From Pseudomonadota bacterium (lineage in GTDB: Bacteria; Pseudomonadota; Alphaproteobacteria; Acetobacterales; Acetobacteraceae): DNA of 10,131 nt. Location of the stretch: assembly GCA_021808185.1 (NCBI GenBank), contig JAKBCB010000096.1, forward strand, positions 1 through 10,131, given 5' to 3'. The notes under the pieces are model-generated. The model was not told where the DNA came from and ran no database searches. It saw only the letters and a program-made list of their open reading frames with translations. Made by a program: the position numbers and the translations under genes. Positions 1 to 6,700 of this stretch are shown here, piece after piece (position 1 is the stretch's first letter; each line of letters begins with the position of its first letter).

Positions 1-312
1 GTACTCGGCTCGGGCGGCGTGCTGGTGGAACTGGCGGCCGACTCCAGCGTCGTGATGCTGCCGGCGAGCGACGAAGACATCCGCGCCGCCATCGCCACGC
101 TGAAGGTCGCAACATTGCTCGGCGGGCATCGCGGCAGGCCGGCGGGCGACATCGATGCGCTGGTGGACTGCATCCTTGCCATCCAGCGCTACGCGCTCGC
201 CACGCTGGACACGCTGCTCGAACTCGATGTCAACCCCGTCATCGTCCGCCCCGCCGGCCACGGCGCGGTGGCCGTCGATGCCCTGATCCGTCTCGCAGGA
301 ACCGCAGAATGA
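1..312 (+). CDS. NDP-forming acyl-CoA synthetase, C-terminal end (partial)
   Basis: The reading frame is open from base 1, so only the last 103 residues are present. They match the end of the ATP-grasp domain of acetate-CoA ligase (ADP-forming)/acyl-CoA synthetase family proteins: LGSGGVLVEL at the start, LLGGHRGRPAGD in the middle, and ELDVNP followed by AVDALIRL at the end. The ELDVNP segment is the characteristic nucleotide/metal-binding stretch of this fold. Family enzymes join a carboxylic acid to CoA with nucleotide cleavage, in the cytoplasm. The stop overlaps the start of the next gene (ATGA, 309-312), so it is translationally coupled to the crotonase, suggesting that the thioester it makes is the crotonase substrate. 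The acid it activates is unknown. The family call is secure; completeness of the upstream part cannot be judged. Confidence 0.87.
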   Translation, partial: VLGSGGVLVELAADSSVVMLPASDEDIRAAIATLKVATLLGGHRGRPAGDIDALVDCILAIQRYALATLDTLLELDVNPVIVRPAGHGAVAVDALIRLAGTAE

Positions 313-1094
313 CCGATGCCCCGTTCCACGTTGACCATGGCGCCGCCGTGCTGGAAGTCACCCTTTCGCGCGGCAAGGCCAACGCCATCGACGCCGCCAC
401 ATCGCGCCTGCTCGGCGAGACCTTCGCCGGGTTCAGGGACGATCCGGCGTTGCGTGTGGCGATCCTGGCCAGCGCCAATCCGCGCTTCTTTTCGGCCGGC
501 TGGGATCTGAAAGTTGCCGCCGAAGGCGAGCCGCCGGACGCGGATTACGGTGTCGGCGGGTTCGGGGGCTTGCAGGCGCTGCCGAACCTGAACAAGCCGG
601 TGATCGCCGCCGTCAATGGCATGTGCGTGGGCGGTGGGTTCGAGATCGCGCTGTCCGCCGATCTGATCGTGGCCAGCGAGGATGCGCGCTTCAGCCTGCC
701 GGAGATCAAGGCGGGCACGCTTGCCGATGCCGCGACACTGAAACTGCCGCGCCGGATTCCGTACCATGTGGCGATGGACATGCTGCTGACCGGCCGCTGG
801 ATGGACGCCGCCGAGGCAAAGCACTGGGGTCTGGTCAACGAGGTCGTGGCCCCGGACCGGCTGCTCGCACGTGCGCGGGAGATCGCGGCGCTGCTCGCAT
901 CGGGTCCGCCGCTGGTGTTCGCCGCCATCAAGGAAGTCCTGCGCGAGACCGATGGGGTGCCGTTCCAGACGGCGCTTGCCCGGATCGCCGCGCGCGGCTT
1001 GCCGACGGTCGCGACCCTGTACGCCAGCGAGGACCAGTTGGAAGGCCCGCGCGCGTTTGCGGAAAAGCGCGCGCCGGTCTGGAAAGGGCGCTAG
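309..1094 (+). CDS. CaiD-like enoyl-CoA hydratase/isomerase (crotonase superfamily)
   Basis: A 261-residue protein of normal crotonase length. From memory of the family it resembles E. coli carnitinyl-CoA dehydratase CaiD along its length: GKANAID (22-28), FFSAGWDLK (60-68), AAEGEPPDADYG (70-81), KPVIAAVNG (96-104), and the C-terminal EGPRAFAEKRAPVWKGR. The oxyanion-hole segment GGGFE is at 108-112. Glu112 and Glu132 (in FSLPE) sit where CaiD has its two catalytic glutamates, so a hydratase/dehydratase on an alpha,beta-unsaturated acyl-CoA is likely. After Glu132 the loop reads GTLADAAT instead of the CaiD-type GIVPDSGG, so the substrate may not be crotonobetainyl-CoA and no symbol is given. 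The start is supported by AGGA at 297-300, eight bases upstream, and by overlap with the preceding ligase stop. Confidence 0.92.
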   Translation: MTDAPFHVDHGAAVLEVTLSRGKANAIDAATSRLLGETFAGFRDDPALRVAILASANPRFFSAGWDLKVAAEGEPPDADYGVGGFGGLQALPNLNKPVIAAVNGMCVGGGFEIALSADLIVASEDARFSLPEIKAGTLADAATLKLPRRIPYHVAMDMLLTGRWMDAAEAKHWGLVNEVVAPDRLLARAREIAALLASGPPLVFAAIKEVLRETDGVPFQTALARIAARGLPTVATLYASEDQLEGPRAFAEKRAPVWKGR

Positions 1095-1104
1095 AACGGC
1101 GCCC

Positions 1105-2274
1105 ATGCGCCTGATTCGGACCCGGCTGACCTGGTACAGCTTCCTGCTGAGCGGGTTCTTCACCTTCATCATCAACATCCAGGGCAACATCATCCCCTCG
1201 CTGCGTGATGAGCTGGGGCTGAGCTATCGCACCGTCAGCCTGCACGCCAGCGCCATCGCCGCCGGCATGATCGCGGCCGGGCTGCTCACCGAGCGTATCG
1301 TCGCGACCCTGGGGCGGCGCGGGGCGTTCCTGCTCGCGGTGGCCGGCTCGGTCGCCGGCATGTTGCTGATCTGCGTGGCACCGACAGCGGCCGTCAGCAT
1401 CGCCGGCTGCGGGCTGATCGGGTTGACCGGGGGCATGATCCCCGGCGTCATGGGCGGGCTGGTGGCGCAGATCCATGGCGGCGCGCGCGATCAGGCCTTC
1501 GCCGAGGCCGGCGCTGTCACCTATGCCTGCGCCATCACCGCCAATTTCGCCACCGGCGCCGCCGTCGCGCTCACCCTCGGCTGGCGCGCGGCGATGCTGT
1601 TCGGCGTGGTCTGCGGCGTGGCGCTGGTGGCGGTGTACGGCCGTGACGCGATGCCGGAGGCGCCGCGCCGGGCGGCAAACGGGCGCGAGAGGCTGCCGGC
1701 GGCAAGCTGGGCGTTCCTGACGATGCTCGGTCTCGGCGTGGCGCTGGAGATGTGCATGTTGCTCTGGAGCCCGACCTTCCTGGAACAAGCGGTGGGGCTG
1801 CCGCGTTCGGCGGCGGCGACGGCGGCGGCGGCGTTTCCGGCGGCGATGCTGCTGGGCCGCTGGGCGGGCAGCGTGGCGGTACGTCGCGTGCCGCCCGCCG
1901 TGCTGTATCCCGCGACGCTGTGCCTGCTGGCGCCGGGCTTCCTGCTCTATTGGGGCGGCTTCGCGGCGCCGCTCGCGGTGGCCGGGCTGTTCATCGCGGG
2001 ATTGGCTATCTCTTTATTGTATCCCCTCTCCCTCAGTTTCGCGATAGGCGCTGCCGGCGGGGTGGGCGATGCTGCGAGCGCCCGCAGCGCGCTGGCGGCT
2101 GGCTCGGCGGTGCTGACGGCACCGATCGCGCTCGGCAGCCTTGCGGATCGGGTGGGATTGTCGCACGCGTATCTGATCGTGCCAGCGCTTGCGGCGGCCA
2201 TTCTGCTGTGCTTCTTCGCTGCCCGCGCGATGGAGCGCCGCCGCCCCATTGGGGCGGACGCGGCCCTGTCCTGA
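1105..2274 (+). CDS. Major facilitator superfamily (MFS) transporter
   Basis: A 389-residue, strongly hydrophobic protein with about twelve membrane segments, the usual MFS size. A short basic N-terminus leads into the first helix (about 10-30). ERIVATLGRRG (63-73) is in the place of the MFS loop 2-3 signature. The hydrophilic central loop at about 179-200 separates two six-helix halves. LGRWAGSVAVRR (250-261) and GSLADRVGL (344-352) are signature-like loops of the second half. The ATG at 1105 was chosen because it lies 10 nt after the crotonase stop and directly before the first helix. The frame stays open upstream inside the crotonase gene, but that extension is arginine-rich and not membrane-like. 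No strong ribosome binding site is visible, so translation may depend on the upstream gene. It probably imports the substrate or a related acid of this cluster; specificity is unknown. Confidence 0.9.
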   Translation: MRLIRTRLTWYSFLLSGFFTFIINIQGNIIPSLRDELGLSYRTVSLHASAIAAGMIAAGLLTERIVATLGRRGAFLLAVAGSVAGMLLICVAPTAAVSIAGCGLIGLTGGMIPGVMGGLVAQIHGGARDQAFAEAGAVTYACAITANFATGAAVALTLGWRAAMLFGVVCGVALVAVYGRDAMPEAPRRAANGRERLPAASWAFLTMLGLGVALEMCMLLWSPTFLEQAVGLPRSAAATAAAAFPAAMLLGRWAGSVAVRRVPPAVLYPATLCLLAPGFLLYWGGFAAPLAVAGLFIAGLAISLLYPLSLSFAIGAAGGVGDAASARSALAAGSAVLTAPIALGSLADRVGLSHAYLIVPALAAAILLCFFAARAMERRRPIGADAALS

Positions 2275-2300
2275 TCCCTGCCGAGACCACGGAGAACCGC

Positions 2301-3383
2301 ATGAAAGCCGCCGTCTGCCGCGCCTTCGGACAGCCCCTGGTAATCGAGGACGTCGATCTGGCGGCCCCGCGCGCCGGCGAAATCCGCGTCAAGCTCGCCG
2401 CCTGCGCGATCTGCCACAGCGACATCACCTATGCCGCCGGCGGCTGGGGCGGCACGCTGCCGGCCGTGTACGGTCATGAAGCCTCCGGCGTCGTCGAGGA
2501 AGTGGGCGCGGGCGTCAGCCATGTCCGGCCCGGCGACCATGTGGTTGTCACGCTCATCCGCTCCTGCGGGCATTGCATCGAATGCGCGCGTGGTTCGCAG
2601 GTGTTGTGCGAGGCGGTGTTCCCGCTGGATGAGCGCAGCCCGCTGACCTCGCGCGCCACGGGCGAAACGCTGGTGCACGGGCTGCGCACCGCGGCCTTCG
2701 CCGAGTACGTGGTGGTGGAAGCCTCGCAGGCGGTGGCGATCCCGAAGGACGTGCCGCTCGACGCGGCCTCGTTGATCGCCTGCGGCGTGCTGACGGGGCT
2801 TGGCGCCGTCACCAACACGGCGGGCACACGCGCGGGCGAATGCGTGGTGGTGATCGGCACCGGCGGCGTCGGCCTCAATTCGGTGCAGGGCGCGCGGCTG
2901 GTTGGCGCCTCGCCGATCATCGCACTCGACCTTTCGGCGGAGAAGCGCGCCGCGGCGCTGGCGTTCGGGGCGACGCATGCCTTCGACCCGCGCGAGGGCG
3001 ATATTGCCGCGCGGATCAAGGAGATCAACAACGGCCGCCTGGCGGACTGGGTGTTCGTCACCGTCGGCGCCAAGGCGGCGCTGGATCAGGCAAACGGGCT
3101 GATGAAGCGCGGCGGCGGCGTGGTGGTGGTCGGGATGCCCGCCTCCGGCGTGATGGGCAGTTACGATCCGGGCTGGTTCGCCTCGGACGGGCAGAAGATT
3201 CTCGGCTCGAAGATGGGCAGCGCGCGCATTCGTATCGACGTGCCGCGCATCGTCGATCTCTACCGGCAGGGCCGGCTGAAACTCGATGAACTGATCACCG
3301 CGCGCTACGAGCTTTCCGAGATCAACACCGCCATCGCGGCGGTGGCGCGTGGCGAGGCGCTGCGCAACGTGATCGTGTTCTAG
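2301..3383 (+). CDS. Zinc-dependent alcohol dehydrogenase (MDR superfamily)
   Basis: A 360-residue medium-chain dehydrogenase/reductase, full length. Catalytic zinc ligands are Cys38 (in ACAICHSD), His59-Glu60 (GHE) and probably Cys161 (LIACGVLTG). The structural zinc lobe is intact, with Cys89, Cys92, Cys95 and Cys103 spaced CX2CX2CX7C. The Rossmann motif GTGGVG is at 186-191, and Asp210 (ALD) at the end of the second strand favours NAD over NADP. It oxidises an alcohol to an aldehyde or ketone, or the reverse, in the cytoplasm. The overall style, with a cysteine as third ligand, resembles class III-type and related NAD-dependent dehydrogenases, but the formaldehyde/glutathione role is not claimed. 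The start is supported by GGAG at 2291-2294. It follows the transporter by 26 nt and is probably in the same transcript. The two-hairpin element lies just downstream. Confidence 0.93.
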   Translation: MKAAVCRAFGQPLVIEDVDLAAPRAGEIRVKLAACAICHSDITYAAGGWGGTLPAVYGHEASGVVEEVGAGVSHVRPGDHVVVTLIRSCGHCIECARGSQVLCEAVFPLDERSPLTSRATGETLVHGLRTAAFAEYVVVEASQAVAIPKDVPLDAASLIACGVLTGLGAVTNTAGTRAGECVVVIGTGGVGLNSVQGARLVGASPIIALDLSAEKRAAALAFGATHAFDPREGDIAARIKEINNGRLADWVFVTVGAKAALDQANGLMKRGGGVVVVGMPASGVMGSYDPGWFASDGQKILGSKMGSARIRIDVPRIVDLYRQGRLKLDELITARYELSEINTAIAAVARGEALRNVIVF

Positions 3384-3394
3384 CGGGATGGGTT

Positions 3395-3438
3395 CCAAGG
3401 GCCGCCGGCCCTTGGCGGGTTTCAGGGCTGCGCCCTGA
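3395..3438. repeat. Tandem perfect hairpins (REP-like element or terminator/attenuator)
   Basis: Two adjacent perfect inverted repeats fill most of the 78-nt gap after the alcohol dehydrogenase. The first has 9-bp arms, CCAAGGGCC (3395-3403) and GGCCCTTGG (3407-3415), around a 3-nt loop. The second has 7-bp arms, TCAGGGC (3422-3428) and GCCCTGA (3432-3438), around a 3-nt loop. There is no clear T-run after either arm, so a classical intrinsic terminator is not well supported. The composition resembles dispersed intergenic palindromes that I recall from high-GC Acetobacteraceae genomes; this is recollection and not a search. It could limit read-through or protect the upstream mRNA end. Confidence 0.7.
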
Positions 3439-3461
3439 CCTTTCCGAGACGGGGAAACGCC

Positions 3462-4673
3462 ATGAAAATCCAGACCCTAAAGACCTTCGTGGTCGGCAAT
3501 CCGCCGCCGACCTGGGGCGGCCGTTACTTCATCTTCGTCAAGCTCGTCACCGACACCGGCATCGAGGGCATCGGCGAGGTGTACGCGGCAAGCTTCGGCC
3601 CGCGGGCCATCGTGCGCTGTGTCGAGGACGTGTTCGAGCATCACGTCCAGGGCGCCGACCCGTTCGACATCGAGACGCTGTGGCGCAACGTCTATGGGCG
3701 CGGCTATTCGCAGCGGCCGGATATCACGCTGGTCGGCGTGCTCTCCGGCATCGAAATGGCGATGTGGGACATTGTCGGCAAGGCGCTCGACAAGCCGGTG
3801 CACAAGCTGCTCGGCGGTCGGGTGCATGAGCGGCTGCGCAGCTATACCTACCTGTACCCGAGCGAAACGGAAGGCGACGCCTACGCCAAGGCGGCGGTGT
3901 ACGACGACCCGGACGCCGCCGCCGAGCGCGCGGCGGAATACGTCGCGATGGGGTTCTCCGCCGTCAAATTCGATCCCGCCGGCGCCTACTCCACCTTCGA
4001 TCCGCGCCAGCCCAGCCTGGAACGGCTGGATATCTCCGAGCGCATGTGTCGCCGTATCCGCGAGGCTGTGGGCACCAAGGCCGATCTGTTGTTCGGCACG
4101 CACGGCCAGTTCACCGCCTCCGGCGCCATCCGCCTCGCCCGGCGCATCGAAGCCTACGACCCGCTGTGGTTCGAGGAGCCGGTGCCGCCGGAAAAGCCCG
4201 AGGAAATGGCCATCGTCGCGCGCCAGACCACCATTCCCATCGCCACGGGCGAGCGGCTGACGACGAAATACGAATTCGCCCGCGTGCTGGAATTGCGCGC
4301 GGCGTCGATCATCCAGATGGCGCTGGGCCGCGTCGGCGGCATTCTGGAGGCGAAGAAGATCGCGGCGATGGCGGAAGCGCATTACGCGCAGATCGCGCCA
4401 CATCTGTACTGCGGCCCGGTCGAAGGTGCCGCGAACATCCAGCTTGCCGCGTGCAGCCCGAACTTCCTGATCCTGGAAAGCATCGGCACATGGAGCGGCT
4501 TTCACGCGCAAATCCTGAAGAAGCCGATCCAATGGCAGGACGGCTACGTGATCGTGCCGGATGCGCCGGGCCTCGGTGTCGAACTGGATGAAGCGGTGGC
4601 CGAGGCGCACCCCTATACCGGCAGCGATCTGCATCTCGTCCCGCGCTTCGGCCCGGTCGGCCTCACCGACTGA
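3462..4673 (+). CDS. Mandelate racemase/muconate lactonizing family protein (galactonate dehydratase-like)
   Basis: A 403-residue enolase-superfamily protein of normal length. The N-terminal capping domain (about 1-120) includes GIEMAMWDIVGKAL (96-109) and LLGG (116-119); the rest is a modified TIM barrel. Visible active-site elements are Lys169/Asp171 in KFDPAG, His214 in GTHGQ, the EEP motif at 238-240, Glu264 in ATGERL, His314 in IAPHLYCGP and Glu339 in LES. Relatives such as D-galactonate and D-mannonate dehydratases remove water from sugar acids after proton abstraction next to the carboxylate. The third-strand motif reads GTHGQ where those enzymes have Asp-X-His, so the first canonical metal-ligand Asp appears to be Gly212. 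The start is supported by GGGGA at 3451-3455. The substrate is not predicted; sugar-acid dehydration or cycloisomerisation is the reasonable range. Confidence 0.9.
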   Translation: MKIQTLKTFVVGNPPPTWGGRYFIFVKLVTDTGIEGIGEVYAASFGPRAIVRCVEDVFEHHVQGADPFDIETLWRNVYGRGYSQRPDITLVGVLSGIEMAMWDIVGKALDKPVHKLLGGRVHERLRSYTYLYPSETEGDAYAKAAVYDDPDAAAERAAEYVAMGFSAVKFDPAGAYSTFDPRQPSLERLDISERMCRRIREAVGTKADLLFGTHGQFTASGAIRLARRIEAYDPLWFEEPVPPEKPEEMAIVARQTTIPIATGERLTTKYEFARVLELRAASIIQMALGRVGGILEAKKIAAMAEAHYAQIAPHLYCGPVEGAANIQLAACSPNFLILESIGTWSGFHAQILKKPIQWQDGYVIVPDAPGLGVELDEAVAEAHPYTGSDLHLVPRFGPVGLTD

Positions 4674-4688
4674 CGGAAGGATCATTTC

Positions 4689-5600
4689 ATGCGCTACGCC
4701 TATATCGGTCTTGGCAACTTGGGCGGCAATCTGGCGGCCTGCCTGCGCCGCGCCGGCTTCGAGCTTGCCGTGCACGACCGCGACCGCGCCACCGCCGAAC
4801 CGCTGCTCGCGCTCGGCGCAACCTGGGCCGACAGCCCGCGCGCGGCGGCCGAGGCGGCGGATGCCGTCATCACCTGCCTGCCCTCCCCGCGCGTCTCGGA
4901 AGCGGTGCTGACCGGGCCGGACGGCATTCTCGCCGGGCTGCGGCCGGGCGGCACCTGGATCGAGATGAGCACACTCGACCGTGATTCGGTCCTCCGGCTG
5001 GCGGACATCGCCGCTGCCCGGCAGGTCGCCACGCTCGAAGCGCCCGTCACGGGCGGCGTGCATCTGGCGGCCACCGGTGCCGTGACCGTGCTCGCGGGCG
5101 GCGATACCGCGCTGTTCGAGGCGCACGCCCCGGCGTTGCGGGCAATGGGCCGGAAGCTGCTGCACATGGGGCCGCTCGGCAGTGCGGCGGTGATGAAGGT
5201 CATCACCAACATGCTCGCCTTCATCCACCTTGTCGCGGATGGCGAGGCGCTGATGCTGGCCAAGCGCGGCGGGCTCGATCTCGCGCAGGCGTTCGAGGCG
5301 ATCAAGGCCAGTTCCGGCAATAGCTTCGTGCACGAGACGGAAGGCCAGCTGATTCTCAACGGCAGCTACGACATCGCCTTCACCATGGATCTCGCCTGCA
5401 AGGATCTCGGCTTCGCGATGGGGTTTGGCCGGGAATTCGGCGTGCCTCTCGACCTCGCCGGGATGACCGCGCAGACCTTCATCCGCGCGCGGGAGGCATT
5501 CGGCGGCGGCGCGTGGTCCACCATGGTGGTCAAGCTGCTGGAGGACGCGCTGCGCACCGACCTGCGCGCGCCCGGCTTCCCCGCGAAGCTGGAGGCGTAG
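4689..5600 (+). CDS. NAD(P)-dependent beta-hydroxyacid dehydrogenase (3-hydroxyisobutyrate dehydrogenase family)
   Basis: A 303-residue member of the 3-hydroxyisobutyrate/tartronate semialdehyde reductase family, with normal length. The N-terminal Rossmann domain opens with IGLGNLGGNLA (6-16, GXGXXG), and Asp30 ends the second strand, favouring NAD. The substrate-binding segment EAPVTGG (117-123) corresponds to the usual DAPVSGG, with Ser replaced by Thr. The catalytic Lys170 and Asn174 lie in MKVITNM (169-175). The helical C-terminal domain follows, including a KDLGFAM segment as in family members. It interconverts a 3-hydroxy acid and the matching semialdehyde in the cytoplasm. GGAAGG at 4675-4680 supports the start, 15 nt after the enolase-family gene, so the two are co-transcribed. 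It ends six bases from the stop of a convergent gene. Exact substrate unknown. Confidence 0.92.
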   Translation: MRYAYIGLGNLGGNLAACLRRAGFELAVHDRDRATAEPLLALGATWADSPRAAAEAADAVITCLPSPRVSEAVLTGPDGILAGLRPGGTWIEMSTLDRDSVLRLADIAAARQVATLEAPVTGGVHLAATGAVTVLAGGDTALFEAHAPALRAMGRKLLHMGPLGSAAVMKVITNMLAFIHLVADGEALMLAKRGGLDLAQAFEAIKASSGNSFVHETEGQLILNGSYDIAFTMDLACKDLGFAMGFGREFGVPLDLAGMTAQTFIRAREAFGGGAWSTMVVKLLEDALRTDLRAPGFPAKLEA

Positions 5601-5606
5601 GGCCAG

Positions 5607-6053
5607 CTACAGCCGTTCGACCGTCGCGCGATCCGGGACACCTGCGAAATACTTGCGCAGGTTGTCCTGGAAGATCGCGCGCTCCGGCGCGACGCTGGCG
5701 AACAGGCTCATCGAGGAATGGAATTTCAAATCGTCGGGCGGGCCGAAAATCTCGCGCGCCGAGCGGCCTTGCACCGCCTGAACCAGCCGGCTGCATTCCA
5801 CCAGCCGCGCGCCGAGGATCGGGTGCGCCAGATACGCGGCGGCTTCCGCGCGTGAGGCGATGGCGAAGCGGCGCGCCATGTCGCTGTGCCCGAGACCCGC
5901 GATCTGCGGAAAGATGAACCACATCCAATGGCTGCGCTTGCGGCCTTCGCGGAGTTCCTGAAGCACCGTTTCGAACACCGGCGCCTGTGCCTCGACGAAG
6001 CGGCGTAGATCGAAGGGATCGGCCGCTGTCGGCGTGTCGTGCGGCGAGGCCAT
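5607..6053 (-). CDS. DUF1810 family protein
   Basis: A 148-residue protein with the DUF1810 (COG5579) signature: FDLRRFVEAQ (14-23), then GRKRSHWMWFIFPQIAGLG (37-55), EAAAYLAHPILGARL (70-84) and a conserved KFHSSMSLF segment (110-118). The length equals the whole domain, so it is complete. It has no signal peptide or membrane segment and should be cytoplasmic. The biochemical function of the family is unknown to me, and none is assigned. The ATG start (complement of 6051-6053) shares one base with the stop of the upstream phospholipase D-like gene (TGATG), so the two are probably translationally coupled. The frame stays open upstream, but that part only shadows the PLD gene. Its stop is six bases from the convergent dehydrogenase stop. 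Confidence 0.9.
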   Translation of the reverse strand: MASPHDTPTAADPFDLRRFVEAQAPVFETVLQELREGRKRSHWMWFIFPQIAGLGHSDMARRFAIASRAEAAAYLAHPILGARLVECSRLVQAVQGRSAREIFGPPDDLKFHSSMSLFASVAPERAIFQDNLRKYFAGVPDRATVERL

Positions 6054-6601
6054 CAGCACGTCCCGTCGGCAACCGCTCCGCCAGCGAGCGCGGCCGCCGC
6101 CTGCCGGCTGGCCCAGTTGGCGAGGAAGCGAGCGGCCACCGCCTCGCTCTCGATGAAGGTCACGTTCTCCGCGTTCCGCCGCTCGGCGGACGATGTGTAG
6201 TTGTAGCTGCCGCCGATCACCATGCGGCGGTCGATGACGATGACCTTGTTGTGCGCGATACCCGATACATGGTCGATCCACACCGGCACGCCAGCCGCGA
6301 GCAGCGCGCCGTCCCGCTCGCACAGTCGCCGCTGGTCGGAGCGGTCCAGGATCACCGCCACGTCCACGCCGCGCGCCCGCGCCCGCGCCAGCGCCGCGAT
6401 GATCGGGGCCGCGCTGAACCCGTAAGCCTGCACCCGCACCTCCCGGCGGGCCGAGGCGATGGCCTCGACGATCTGCTCCGCACAGGCTTCGCCCGGGACG
6501 AAGCACACGGAGACCTGCGCCGGCAGCATCTGCGCGCCGACCGGCAGAACGCAAACCAATGTCGCAATGAATATGGTCGCGAGAAAGGCTGGCCAGCGCA
6601 T
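6053..6601 (-). CDS. Exported phospholipase D-like / Nuc-type nuclease, single HKD motif
   Basis: A 182-residue protein. The N-terminus has a typical signal peptide: MRWP, a hydrophobic core at about 5-20, then a likely cleavage near VGAQ (21-24). The mature part is a single PLD domain with the HKD motif: His117, Lys119 and Asp124 in HNKVIVID, followed by GGSYNYT (130-136), which supplies the conserved Gly/Ser/Asn. A single-HKD protein of this size matches the Nuc subfamily (plasmid-type EDTA-resistant endonuclease), whose members act as dimers; related proteins hydrolyse phospholipids or have unknown targets. The location is periplasmic or secreted. Cysteines at 33, 40 and 94 could form a disulphide. 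It is first in a two-gene unit with the DUF1810 gene. The ATG at 6601 was chosen because it opens the signal peptide; a weak GGAA lies eight bases upstream. Confidence 0.9.
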   Translation of the reverse strand: MRWPAFLATIFIATLVCVLPVGAQMLPAQVSVCFVPGEACAEQIVEAIASARREVRVQAYGFSAAPIIAALARARARGVDVAVILDRSDQRRLCERDGALLAAGVPVWIDHVSGIAHNKVIVIDRRMVIGGSYNYTSSAERRNAENVTFIESEAVAARFLANWASRQAAAALAGGAVADGTC

Positions 6602-6700
6602 GAGAGGGTTCCGACAGCAATGGCGAACGGCTGGGGAGAACGTGAAACTGTTGCAAATTTACACGCAAATCGCCGTTAAAGCCACGATAATCGTCCCCGA
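6602..6700 (-). promoter_or_regulatory. Intergenic spacer, probable promoter region of the PLD/DUF1810 unit
   Basis: This 99-nt spacer separates the end of cheR from the start of the PLD-like gene, both on the minus strand. Its central part (about 6645-6692) is clearly richer in A and T than the surrounding coding DNA, as expected for a promoter. An 11-bp dyad, ACGAT-A-ATCGT, lies at 6684-6694 and could be an operator, though it is short enough to be chance. I could not find a convincing -35/-10 pair, and no hairpin followed by a T-run marks the end of the che operon, so read-through from cheR is also possible. Confidence 0.35.

Noticed and set aside
871..1104. N-terminal extension of the MFS transporter frame into the crotonase gene
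   Set aside because: The extension is Arg/Ser-rich and lies entirely in the coding sequence of the crotonase. The ATG at 1105 directly precedes the first membrane helix.
309..3383. Assignment of the cluster as a carnitine (cai) operon
   Set aside because: Only the crotonase resembles a Cai protein. No caiA, caiB, caiT or caiE is visible, and the enolase-superfamily and hydroxyacid dehydrogenase genes do not belong to that pathway.
1947..3398. Minus-strand open frame (483 codons) opposite the transporter and alcohol dehydrogenase
   Set aside because: It is antisense to two genes with intact catalytic or membrane signatures, and its own translation shows no family features.
3477..5333. Long minus-strand open frame (618 codons) across the enolase-family and hydroxyacid dehydrogenase genes
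   Set aside because: It crosses two well-supported plus-strand genes and their intergenic gap, is His/Arg/Gly-rich without domain motifs, and is best explained by high GC content.
5590..5620. Bidirectional terminator between the convergent genes
   Set aside because: Only six bases separate the two stop codons, and no stem with a T-run is seen there.
6654..6671. Repeated GCAAAT words in the spacer as a possible operator
   Set aside because: Two copies of a six-base word within 20 bases of AT-richer DNA are not enough to support a binding site, and no known operator consensus is matched.
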